From: Streptomyces umbrinus
GTDB lineage: Bacteria > Actinomycetota > Actinomycetes > Streptomycetales > Streptomycetaceae
Reading direction: 5' to 3'
Length of the DNA: 64,000 nt
NCBI RefSeq assembly: GCF_030817415.1
Contig: NZ_JAUSZI010000002.1
Location: 11,321,501 to 11,385,500 of the forward strand
Positions 8,765 through 16,758 of the stretch are shown one piece after another. A model generated the notes under the pieces. The model saw only the letters and a program-made list of their open reading frames with translations, had not been told where the DNA came from and searched no databases. The first letter of the stretch is position 1, and each line of letters starts with the position of its first letter. The translations under genes and the position numbers were made by a program.

Positions 8765-9283
8765 ATGAGTGATCGTGAGGAACTGCCGGCGGCGGTGGAC
8801 GCGGAGGCGCTGCTCGCGCTGGCCGAGGGTTACCACGCGCGCGGGACACGGGCGTTGGGTACCCGCGAGGCCAGTGGCCATCTCGTGAAGGTGTACGCGA
8901 TCGAGGCGCCGGGGCGCGACGTGACGGAGCGGGACGAGGCGGTGGCGCTGCGGATCGCCGGGGCGCATCTGGCGCTCGGACGTGCCCGGGGCTCACTGGG
9001 GCTCGCCGTTCTGCTCGTGCACGCGGGAGGCGACGGCGACTATGTCCTCCTCTGCAACTGGATCGAGGGATACATGTCCAACCTGGCGGTCTTCTCCGGT
9101 CCGGCCGGGCGGCCCGAACTGCTGCGGCCCGGACGGGTGGGGCTCGCACCCTGCGTCTGGGAAGCCGCAGTTCTGGCCCATGAGCGCGACGCGTTCACCC
9201 GGCATGTCCTCGACGGCAGCGGCCCGGTCGCCGACCGGCTGGCTGCGTGGGGTGGGGACACCACGGCGGGGGACGTCCGATGA
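8765..9283 (+). CDS. Hypothetical protein
   Basis: The 172-residue protein is not recognised. It is moderately acidic, has no TM segment, and includes GDYVLLCNWIEGYMSN near residue 90. An earlier ATG at 8726 overlaps the stop of the preceding oxidoreductase (TGATG) and would add 13 residues, so either start is possible. Its last four bases overlap the acetyltransferase start (ATGA), so the two are probably co-translated. Confidence 0.62.
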   Translation: MSDREELPAAVDAEALLALAEGYHARGTRALGTREASGHLVKVYAIEAPGRDVTERDEAVALRIAGAHLALGRARGSLGLAVLLVHAGGDGDYVLLCNWIEGYMSNLAVFSGPAGRPELLRPGRVGLAPCVWEAAVLAHERDAFTRHVLDGSGPVADRLAAWGGDTTAGDVR

Positions 9284-9747
9284 CGGGCGCTCCACGTGTG
9301 AGGCACGCACGCCCCGCCGACCTGCCGCGCGTCGCCGAACTGGCCGCGGAGCACGCCTCGTACGAGAAGTCCGCACCGCCCGTCCCCGACCTCGCCGAAC
9401 GGCTCGGGGCCCTTCTCTTCGACACGCCGGCACCTCGGTTGCGCTGCCTCGTGGCGGAGTTGCCCGACGGAGAGGTCGTCGGATACGCCACCTGCGCGCC
9501 CGAACTCTCCACCTGGGAGGGCCGCGAGTACCTCATCATGGACTGTCTCTTCCTTCGCGACGGCAACCGGGGCCTGGGCCTCGGCGCGGCGCTGATGGAG
9601 GCCGTGGTGGCCGAGGCGCGGGACCTGGGTCTGGCCGAGGTCCAGTGGCAGACCCCCGCGTGGAACGAGGGCGCGATCCGCTTCTACGACCGCCTCGGTG
9701 CACGCGCCAAGGAGAAACTCCGCTACTTCCTGCCGGTGCAGGGCTGA
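9280..9747 (+). CDS. GNAT-family N-acetyltransferase
   Basis: The 155-residue protein has the N-terminal VRHARPADLPRVAELAAEH pattern and the acetyl-CoA pyrophosphate loop RGLGLGAALMEAV at about 106-118. It ends with the family's usual NEGAIRFYDRLGARAKEKLRYF. That ending and the acidic YEKSA segment resemble diamine/thialysine acetyltransferases, but the substrate is not certain. It starts inside the stop codon of the preceding gene (ATGA) and closes a three-gene plus-strand run that meets the convergent LacI gene. Confidence 0.85.
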   Translation: MTGAPRVRHARPADLPRVAELAAEHASYEKSAPPVPDLAERLGALLFDTPAPRLRCLVAELPDGEVVGYATCAPELSTWEGREYLIMDCLFLRDGNRGLGLGAALMEAVVAEARDLGLAEVQWQTPAWNEGAIRFYDRLGARAKEKLRYFLPVQG

Positions 9748-9809
9748 CCGCTGACCCGCCGATGCGCCGACGCGTCCGCCCGCGCTCGCCGCGGGCGGAC
9801 ACTTCCCGC

Positions 9810-10838
9810 TCAGGACAGGGGCGCCGTCGACCCCCTGATCACCACCCGGCAGGGCAGGGTCTCGACCCCCGAGCGCCGTGCCCCGGCGATCGCGGTGAAC
9901 AGCGCGTGCGCGGCGGCGCGGCCCACCTGTTCCAGGTTCATGTCGACGCTCGTCAGGGGCGGCCGGGAGGCGGAGGTCAGGACCTGCCAGTTGTCGAAGC
10001 CCATGACCGCCACGTCCTCCGGCACACGGTGGCCGCGCTCGCGCAGTACGTCCATGACACCGCGCGCGATCTGATCGCTTCCGCACAGGACGGCGTCCAC
10101 GTCAGGGTGCTGGTCGAGCAGCATCGCGGTGGCCGCCCGGCCCCAGCCCTCCGACCACACCCCGAACCGAGGCTCGCCGACGAGGGTGAGGCCGGCGTCG
10201 GCGAGTGCGGCCAGGGCACCCTCGGACCGCTCCTGCGAGGCGAGGTACCCGGGGTCACCGGTGATGTGCGCGATCCGCGTACGACCGCAGGCGATCAGAT
10301 GCTCCACCGCGAGCCGTCCGGCGCCCACACTGTCCGGGACGATCGACAGATCCGCGGAATCCTCGGACGGCGCGTACGCGTAGACGACGGGGACGGGCAG
10401 TTCGCGGCCCAGTGACGGACGTGGGTCGGTCCGGCTGCCCACCACGATGAGACCGTCGACCCGGCGGCTGAGCAGCGCGCGGACATGGTGCTGCTCGCGG
10501 ATCGCGTCCCCCCGGGCGTCGCAGAGGAACACGGCGACCTCACCCGCGCCGAACGCGTCCTCCGCGCCCATGAGGATCGGGATACTGAACCGGCCCTCCA
10601 GGTCGCTGGTGAGCAGCCCGACCGTGCCCGTCCGCCCGGCCAGCAGGCCACGCGCCACCTGATTGGGACGGAACGACAACCGCTCGGCGGCCTCGATCAC
10701 CCGCTGTCTCGTCTCCGCCCGCACCTGGCTGCGGCCGTTGAGGGCCTTGGAAGCAGTGGCGATGGACACCCCCGCCAGCCGGGCGACGTCGCTGAGCGTG
10801 GCGGGCTGCGAACGAGAGGGGCCGGTGGCCTGTGCCAT
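9810..10838 (-). CDS. LacI-family transcriptional regulator of the arabinoside locus
   Basis: The 342-residue protein has the LacI helix-turn-helix and hinge at residues 14-60 (TLSDVARLAGVSIATASKALNG). A periplasmic-binding-protein-like sensor follows, with RRVDGLIVVGSR, DSVGAGRLAVEHLI and PEDVAVMGFDNW. It diverges from the sugar ABC importer across 290 bp containing two GAAA...TTTC palindromes, so it most likely represses that operon until a sugar binds. AGGAG lies nine bases before the ATG. Confidence 0.92.
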   Translation of the reverse strand: MAQATGPSRSQPATLSDVARLAGVSIATASKALNGRSQVRAETRQRVIEAAERLSFRPNQVARGLLAGRTGTVGLLTSDLEGRFSIPILMGAEDAFGAGEVAVFLCDARGDAIREQHHVRALLSRRVDGLIVVGSRTDPRPSLGRELPVPVVYAYAPSEDSADLSIVPDSVGAGRLAVEHLIACGRTRIAHITGDPGYLASQERSEGALAALADAGLTLVGEPRFGVWSEGWGRAATAMLLDQHPDVDAVLCGSDQIARGVMDVLRERGHRVPEDVAVMGFDNWQVLTSASRPPLTSVDMNLEQVGRAAAHALFTAIAGARRSGVETLPCRVVIRGSTAPLS

Positions 10839-10908
10839 GGGGGGTTACTCCTGTCTCGCGTCACGTGCGGACGCCGTCGAGGATGCACGCCGCCCGGAAA
10901 ACAGTACG

Positions 10909-11022
10909 CGAAACCGTTTCGGTCCCGATGTCTCCCTCGACTTGAAGAACCCTCATCAGCCGTTACGCGCAGGGGGATTGACGGGTGGTGAGTCGAGTCC
11001 TAGCGTCGCAGAAAACCTTTTC
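10909..11022. promoter_or_regulatory. Divergent promoter region with two LacI-type palindromes
   Basis: Two AT-rich palindromes stand out in GC-rich sequence: CGAAACCGTTTCG (10909-10921) and GAAAACCTTTTC (11011-11022). Both match the GAAA-n-TTTC shape typical of LacI-family operators and lie between the LacI gene and the binding-protein gene. A regulatory function is inferred from shape and position only. No promoter elements are clear enough to mark. Confidence 0.55.
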
Positions 11023-11128
11023 GGTTTTGTTTCCTTCGCAGGGTTCTTCGCAGCGTTCAGTGCCACCACATCCATCGTCCTGACCGGCCGGCCCGCCCTG
11101 GGCCCGCCGCACACGAGGGGGATCGACC

Positions 11129-12448
11129 ATGGGGAGCACGGCCGGACCGCTTGGACACACACGCCGCCTCGTCACCGGTGCCGTCGCACTGCTCGCCGCC
11201 GCGAGCCTGGTCACCGCATGCGGATCGGGGGAGGACGACTCGGGCGGCGGCGAGGGAGGGGGCGGAGCAGCGAACGCCACGGGCACCGACGACGGCGCCA
11301 AGCTGACGATGTGGACGCGAGCCGCGACCCGGCCGCAGAGCGAGGCCCTGGTCAAGGCGTACAACGCGAGCCACAACAACGAGATCGAGCTGACCGTCGT
11401 CCCCACCGACGACTACCAGGCCAAGGTAGGCGCGGCCGCCGGGTCCAAGGACCTGCCCGACCTCTTCGCCTCGGACGTGGTGTTCGTCCCGAACTACACG
11501 TCAAGCGGCCTCTTCGCCGACATCACCGGACGCGTCGACGCCCTGCCCTTCGCCGACAAGCTGGCCCAGTCGCACATCAAGGCCGGTACGTACGAGGACA
11601 AGAAGTACGTCGTGCCGCACACCCTCGACCTGTCGGTGCTCTTCTACAACAAGGAGCTCTACAAGCAGGCGAGGCTCGACCCCGAGAAGCCGCCCATCAG
11701 CCTGAGCGAGTGGGACCAGCAGGCACGGGCCGTCGACGCGCTGGGCAAGGGCGTCAACGGCACCTTCTTCGGCGGCAACTGCGGCGGCTGCGGCGTCTTC
11801 ACCTGGTGGCCGTCCATCTGGGCCGCGGGCGACGAGGTGCTCAACAAGGAAGGAACCGAGGCCGAGCTGTCCTCCGACACCGCGAAAAAGGTCTACGACA
11901 CCTACCGCGGCTGGGTGGACGACGACATCGTCGCCCCCGGCGCACGCGACGAGACGGGCACGACGTGGACCGGGGTCTTCCCGAAGGGCAAGGTCGGCGT
12001 CATGCCGATGCCGTCGACCACCCTCGGACTGATGCCCAAGGACCTCGACCTCGGTGTCGCGCCCATCCCCGGGCCCGACGGCGGCAAGTCCACCTTCGTC
12101 GGCGGTGACGCCATCGGCATCTCCGCCACCAGCAAGTCGGCCGACCAGGCCTGGAACTTCCTCGCCTGGTCCCTGGGCGACAAGGCACAGGTCGACGTCG
12201 TCGCCGCGAACAAGGACGTGGTGGCCCGCACCGATCTCGCGTCCAACAAGTACTCCGACGCGGACCCGCGCCTCGTGACGATCAACGAACTCGTGACCGA
12301 CGGCCACACCCCGTACGCCCTGAGGTTCGGCCAGACCTTCAACGACCCCAACGGCCCCTGGCTGACCCTGATGCGCAACGCGGTCTTCGGCGACGGGTCG
12401 AAGATCGAGAAGGGCAACGAGGCGGTCACAGCCTCACTGGCCGACTGA
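11129..12448 (+). CDS. Sugar ABC transporter substrate-binding lipoprotein
   Basis: The 439-residue protein has a lipoprotein signal peptide ending LVTAC (Cys about 31) and a Ser/Gly-rich linker (GGGEGGGG). Family 1 solute-binding features follow, including LTMWTRAATRPQSEALVKAYN, LPDLFASDVVFVPNY and FVGGDAIGISATSKSADQAWNFL. It is anchored outside the membrane and delivers sugar to the two downstream permeases. No ATPase gene is in the operon, so a shared MsiK-type ATPase encoded elsewhere is expected. Beside two GH127 genes the ligand is probably an L-arabinose oligosaccharide (inference). Confidence 0.9.
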   Translation: MGSTAGPLGHTRRLVTGAVALLAAASLVTACGSGEDDSGGGEGGGGAANATGTDDGAKLTMWTRAATRPQSEALVKAYNASHNNEIELTVVPTDDYQAKVGAAAGSKDLPDLFASDVVFVPNYTSSGLFADITGRVDALPFADKLAQSHIKAGTYEDKKYVVPHTLDLSVLFYNKELYKQARLDPEKPPISLSEWDQQARAVDALGKGVNGTFFGGNCGGCGVFTWWPSIWAAGDEVLNKEGTEAELSSDTAKKVYDTYRGWVDDDIVAPGARDETGTTWTGVFPKGKVGVMPMPSTTLGLMPKDLDLGVAPIPGPDGGKSTFVGGDAIGISATSKSADQAWNFLAWSLGDKAQVDVVAANKDVVARTDLASNKYSDADPRLVTINELVTDGHTPYALRFGQTFNDPNGPWLTLMRNAVFGDGSKIEKGNEAVTASLAD

Positions 12449-12486
12449 ACCTGAGGGGCAGGGGCGCAGCCCTGCCACTCAGGGGC

Positions 12487-12501
12487 GCGGGGAACTGCGC
12501 G
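12487..12501. repeat. Intergenic repeat GCGGGGAACTGCGCG
   Basis: This 15-mer lies inside the 147-bp gap between the binding-protein and first permease genes. It recurs twice, once inverted, at 62511-62616. It resembles dispersed GC-rich intergenic repeats of Streptomyces. A nearby GGGCAGGGGCGCAGCCCTGCC can fold into a hairpin and may attenuate transcription into the permeases. Confidence 0.6.
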
Positions 12502-12595
12502 ACAAGCCCCCACCCACCCGCAGCTCACGGTCATCGCTCCGGGCCACAGGCCTGATCCCACCCACTCCAACCACATCGCACGGCAGAGGAGAGCC

Positions 12596-13564
12596 ATGCA
12601 GGTGAAGGCGGCCGCCAGAACGGCGCCCCCGCACCGGAGCCCGCCGGAGCGCCGGATCCGCCCCCGACGCACGCCCGCGCGCCGGTGGACGTGGACGTCC
12701 CGCAAGGCCCAGGGCCTCGCCTACGCGGCCCCGACGGCCGTGTTCGTCACGGTCTTCTTCGTACTGCCGCTGCTGCTCGTCGGACAGATGTCACTCAGCG
12801 ACTGGCCGCTGCTCACGGGAGACCGGGGCGTCAACGCGCCCGAGAACTACGCCGACGCCGCCGACAGCACGCTGTTCTGGCCGGCGGTCCGCTTCACCCT
12901 TCTCTACACCCTGCTCGTCACGGCCGTACTCCTCGCCCTGGCACTCCTTCTCGCCCTGCTGGTGCAGGAGTTCCGCCCAGGCGCGGGCTTCTTCCGCACG
13001 GTCTACTTCCTGCCCAGTGCCCTGGGACTGGCCTCCGCGTCCCTGCTGTTCTGGGGCCTGTACAGCCCGACCACCGGCCCGCTCAGCGGCATCCTGGAGA
13101 GCCTCGGCCTGGTCGACGACCCGGTGTCCTTCCTGGGGACATCGACCTCCGCCCTGCTCTCCACGGTCTTCCTCATCGTCTGGAAGTTCGCGGGCTTCTA
13201 CATGCTGATCCTCCTTGTGGGACTCCAGCGCATTCCCCACGAGGTGTTCGAGGCGGCCCGGATGGACGGCGCGAGCCGCGGGCAGATCTTCCGCTCCATC
13301 ACGCTGCCGCTGCTGCGTCCGTCCCTCGCCCTGTGTCTGCTGCTCTGCGTGACCGGATCGCTGCTCGCCTTCGACCAGTTCTTCATCCTCACGAAGGGTG
13401 GACCGGACAACAGCACTGTCACCGTCGTCCAGTTGATCTACCGCGAGGCCTTCCAGCGGTTGAATCTCGGTACGGCCGCCGCTCTTTCGATCATCGTGCT
13501 GGTCGTGCTGCTCCTGCTCAACGTCCTCCAGTTCCGCGGTCTGCGCCGCGCCGACGAGTCATGA
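12596..13564 (+). CDS. Sugar ABC transporter permease (MalF type)
   Basis: The 322-residue protein has a basic cytoplasmic N-terminus and six hydrophobic segments, starting with AVFVTVFFVLPLLLVG. The ATPase-contact EAA loop is EAARMDGASRGQIFRSITLP near residues 220-240. It follows a good ribosome site (AGGAG, four bases before ATG) and pairs with the next gene to form the membrane channel. Confidence 0.92.
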   Translation: MQVKAAARTAPPHRSPPERRIRPRRTPARRWTWTSRKAQGLAYAAPTAVFVTVFFVLPLLLVGQMSLSDWPLLTGDRGVNAPENYADAADSTLFWPAVRFTLLYTLLVTAVLLALALLLALLVQEFRPGAGFFRTVYFLPSALGLASASLLFWGLYSPTTGPLSGILESLGLVDDPVSFLGTSTSALLSTVFLIVWKFAGFYMLILLVGLQRIPHEVFEAARMDGASRGQIFRSITLPLLRPSLALCLLLCVTGSLLAFDQFFILTKGGPDNSTVTVVQLIYREAFQRLNLGTAAALSIIVLVVLLLLNVLQFRGLRRADES

Positions 13565-13574
13565 CCACCGCCTC

Positions 13575-14423
13575 ATGAGCCTCATGAGAGGGGGCACCAC
13601 CGTGCTCACCCGCGCCCTCGGCCGGACGCCCTACTACGTCGTCGCAGGTGGTCTGGCCGTCATCTTCCTGTTCCCGCTGGTGTGGAACGCCTGGGCCTCG
13701 GTCAGCGGACAGCCGGGCACCGCGCAGGAGTCCGGCCACGGCCTCGGCAACTACCGGACGCTCCTCGACTACGACGCGGGCCTGTGGCGCTATCTCCTCA
13801 ACAGCACCGTCGTGTCGGCGCTCACCGTCGCCCTGACCCTCGGGGTGTCGCTGCTGGGCGGCTACGCCTTCGCCCGCTTCGACTTCCCGGGCAAGAACCT
13901 GCTGTTCCTGCTCACCCTGGCGATCCTCATGGTTCCGTACGCCACCCTCCTCATCCCGCTCTACGTGCTGCTCGGCAGGCTCCACCTGCAGAACTCGCTG
14001 GTCGGGCTGAGCCTCGTACTGGCCATGTTCCAACTGCCGTTCGCCACCTTCATGATGCGGATCTCGTTCGAGGCGGTGCCGCGCGAACTGGAGGAGTCAG
14101 CGCTCGTCGACGGCTGCGGCACGGCGGGCGCGCTGCGCCGCGTCCTCCTGCCGGCGGTGCGTCCGGGGCTGATCACCGTGGGGCTCTTCGCGTTCCTCGC
14201 GGCCTGGAACGACTTCATCGCACCGCTGATCCTCATCTCCGACAGCGAGAAGGCGCCGCTGCCACTGGCGGTCGCGAACCTGCGGCAGCAGAGCATGGGC
14301 GCCGTCGACTACGGCGCCACCGAGGCCGGTGTGGTGGTACTTGCCGTGCCCTGCCTGCTCCTCTTCCTGCTGCTGCAACGGCACTACATACGCGGCTTCA
14401 TGTCCGGCGCGCTCAAGGGCTGA
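13575..14423 (+). CDS. Sugar ABC transporter permease (MalG type)
   Basis: The 282-residue protein has six TM segments and the EAA loop ELEESALVDGCGTAGALRRV. It lies ten bases after the MalF-type permease. The ATG at 13575 is the only start that leaves the reading frame intact: the ATG overlapping the previous stop hits TGA after five codons. It completes the importer with the binding protein upstream. Confidence 0.91.
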   Translation: MSLMRGGTTVLTRALGRTPYYVVAGGLAVIFLFPLVWNAWASVSGQPGTAQESGHGLGNYRTLLDYDAGLWRYLLNSTVVSALTVALTLGVSLLGGYAFARFDFPGKNLLFLLTLAILMVPYATLLIPLYVLLGRLHLQNSLVGLSLVLAMFQLPFATFMMRISFEAVPRELEESALVDGCGTAGALRRVLLPAVRPGLITVGLFAFLAAWNDFIAPLILISDSEKAPLPLAVANLRQQSMGAVDYGATEAGVVVLAVPCLLLFLLLQRHYIRGFMSGALKG

Positions 14424-14482
14424 GTGCCGTCGGGCGCCCCGAAGCGACGTACGGCCGACCCGAAGAGACCGGATCCACAGAG

Positions 14483-14560
14483 ACATGAACCGAAAACCCT
14501 GAACCGAACAGACCTGAACCGAACAGACCTGATCCGAAGAGACCTGACCTGACCTGAGCG
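14483..14560. repeat. 15-bp tandem repeats before the GH127 gene
   Basis: CCTGAACCGAACAGA occurs at 14498-14512 and 14513-14527, with a diverged copy CCTGATCCGAAGAGA at 14528-14542. A degenerate copy precedes it, and CCTGA CCTGA CCTGA follows. It fills the 180-bp gap between permease and GH127. The function is unknown; no palindrome is evident. Confidence 0.7.
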
Positions 14561-14606
14561 GACAACCGGAAGGACGAACCGAAGGCATGAACTGGTGAGG
14601 GAGAAC

Positions 14607-16637
14607 ATGGCGCGGTCATCCGTCCTGCCGGTGGCGCCGACCCGGGGCAGGCTGCGGCCACTCGGTCTCGACGAGGTAAGGATCACCGGAGGTTTCTGGG
14701 CCCGACGCCGCCACATCAACGCGACCGCCACACTCGGACACTGCCGCGACTGGATGGAACGCGTCGGCTGGACCGGCAACTTCCGGGCCGCCGCCGAGGG
14801 CCGGATCCAACAGGACCGGCGGGGCCGCGAGTTCACCGACGCCGATGTCTACAAGCTGCTCGAAGCCATGGCCTGGGAGGCCGCCGGGCAGGGCGCGGGC
14901 GCCTCGCTGGACGCCGAGGTCGCCGCGCTCACCGAAGCAATCGCACCGGCTCAGCAACCGGACGGCTACCTCAACACCGCCTTCGGCGGCCCGGGTCAGG
15001 AGCCGCGCTACAGCGACCTCGAATGGGGCCACGAGCTGTACTGCTACGGCTATCTCGTGCAGGCGGGCGTGGCCCAGACCCGCGCCCGGGGCGAGGGCGA
15101 GCTGGCGAAGATCGCCCGGCGGGCGGCCGACCACGTGTGCGCGACCTTCGGCCGGGGTGGCATCGAGCGCGTCTGCGGTCACCCGGAGATCGAGATGGCC
15201 CTGGTGGAGCTGGCCAGGCTGACAGGGGAGCAGCGCTACCTCGACCAGGCCGCGCTCTTCGTCGACCGCCGCGGACACGGCACCCTCGCCGATCCCGAGT
15301 TCGGCCGCGCCTACTACCAGGACGACATGCCCGTCACGGACGCCACAGTGCTCCGCGGACACGCCGTCCGCGCCCTCTACCTCGCGGCGGGCGCCGTCGA
15401 CGTGGCCGTGGAGACCGGGGACGAAGCCCTGCTCGCCGCCGTCCAACGGCAGTGGGAGGCCACGGTCGCCCGGCGGACCTATCTGACCGGCGGCATGGGC
15501 TCGCACCACCGGGACGAGGCCTTCGGCGACGACTTCGTACTGCCGCCCGACCGCGCCTACTCGGAGACCTGCGCCGGTGTCGCTTCCGTGATGCTCAGCT
15601 GGCGGCTTCTGCTGGCCACCGGCGAGCCGCGCTTCGCGGACCTGGCCGAGCGGGCCCTGTTCAACGTGATCGCGACCTCCCCGTCCGACGACGGCAGGGC
15701 CTTCTTCTACGCCAACACCCTGCACCGGCGCCGCCGCGGCACCACACCCTCCACGGATACCGACAGCCCGCGCGCCGAGTCGAGCCTGCGCGCACCCTGG
15801 TTCGCGGTGTCCTGCTGCCCCACCAATGTGGCACGGACCCTGGCCCAACTGCCCGGGTATCTGGCCACGGCGGACGACCACGGCGTGCAGCTGCACCAGT
15901 ACGCCGACTCGGAGATCACCACCTCCCTCGCGGGTGGCCACTGCGTCGCGCTGCGGGTCCGTACCGACTACCCGTCCGGCGGGCACGTGGTCGTACGGAT
16001 CGGCAGGTCCCCGGACCGGGCCTGGACCGTGTCGCTGCGCGTCCCCGCATGGGCGGCGGGCGCAACCACGTGGCTGGTCGACCCGGACGGGGCACGCCGG
16101 GTCGTCGCCCCGGGCACGGCCGAGGTCACCCGGGTCTTCCGGGCGGGTGACGAGATCCGGCTCGAACTGCCCGTGGTCCCGCGCTGGACCCGCGCCGACC
16201 CGCGCATGGACGCGATACGCGGCACGGCGGCCGTGGAGCGCGGGCCGCTGGTGTACTGCGCCGAGTCAGTGGACCTGCCGGGCGGCCTCGAAGTCGACGC
16301 GATACGGGTGGACTCGTCCGCCGAGCCGACGGACGGACCCGAGGAACCGGACGGGCCGGACGGCGTGGGCGGTACCGTCGTCGTCGCCGGGGAACTCGTC
16401 GCACACTCCGAAGCGACCGACGCGGCCTGGCCGTACCAGCCGCTCGACCGTCCCCTGGCGGCGAACGCCGACCCTACGGGGATCGTCCTGGTTCCCTATC
16501 ACTCCTGGGCCGGCCGAGGCCCCTCGACGATGCGCGTCTGGCTGCCCACCGCGGAACCGGACCGAGCCTCGGGGCCGGAGAACCCCGAGGAGCGGGACCA
16601 TTCCGCAGAGCCGGACAGCAACGCCACAGGGAGGTAG
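14607..16637 (+). CDS. GH127 beta-L-arabinofuranosidase, cytoplasmic
   Basis: The 676-residue protein shows the DUF1680/GH127 fold throughout (GFWARRRHINATAT, NTAFGG, GHELYCYGYLVQAGVA). Active-site residues known from Bifidobacterium HypBA1 (E322, E338, C340, C417, C418) line up with E304 (DEAF), E320 and C322 (SETC) and C403-C404 (SCCPTN). The 16-residue E-to-E spacing is kept, so the zinc-thiolate catalytic centre looks intact. There is no signal peptide, so it acts on imported oligosaccharides. I start it at the ATG after GAGGGAG; a GTG four codons earlier is possible. It follows the ABC permeases in the same direction. Confidence 0.9.
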   Translation: MARSSVLPVAPTRGRLRPLGLDEVRITGGFWARRRHINATATLGHCRDWMERVGWTGNFRAAAEGRIQQDRRGREFTDADVYKLLEAMAWEAAGQGAGASLDAEVAALTEAIAPAQQPDGYLNTAFGGPGQEPRYSDLEWGHELYCYGYLVQAGVAQTRARGEGELAKIARRAADHVCATFGRGGIERVCGHPEIEMALVELARLTGEQRYLDQAALFVDRRGHGTLADPEFGRAYYQDDMPVTDATVLRGHAVRALYLAAGAVDVAVETGDEALLAAVQRQWEATVARRTYLTGGMGSHHRDEAFGDDFVLPPDRAYSETCAGVASVMLSWRLLLATGEPRFADLAERALFNVIATSPSDDGRAFFYANTLHRRRRGTTPSTDTDSPRAESSLRAPWFAVSCCPTNVARTLAQLPGYLATADDHGVQLHQYADSEITTSLAGGHCVALRVRTDYPSGGHVVVRIGRSPDRAWTVSLRVPAWAAGATTWLVDPDGARRVVAPGTAEVTRVFRAGDEIRLELPVVPRWTRADPRMDAIRGTAAVERGPLVYCAESVDLPGGLEVDAIRVDSSAEPTDGPEEPDGPDGVGGTVVVAGELVAHSEATDAAWPYQPLDRPLAANADPTGIVLVPYHSWAGRGPSTMRVWLPTAEPDRASGPENPEERDHSAEPDSNATGR

Positions 16638-16758
16638 TCGTGCCCGGACCACGAAGACGCCACCGGCGAAGAACCCTGGCCGCCCCGCTGTGACAGAACG
16701 GCCGCCGTTCCCCGCCGTGGCCCCACACGCACCGACGACCGACGATCGGAGTCCGAGC

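Noticed and set aside
11129..12448. Assigning maltose as the ligand of the ABC importer
   Set aside because: The permeases are only MalF/MalG-type in fold; the adjoining GH127 genes make an arabinoside more likely.
14483..14560. CRISPR-like array
   Set aside because: Units are 15 bases, directly adjacent without spacers, and no cas gene is nearby.
15826..16758. N-terminal extension of the exported GH127-like protein to 1032 residues
   Set aside because: The extension lies in another frame of the upstream GH127 gene; the Tat signal at 16759 marks the true start.
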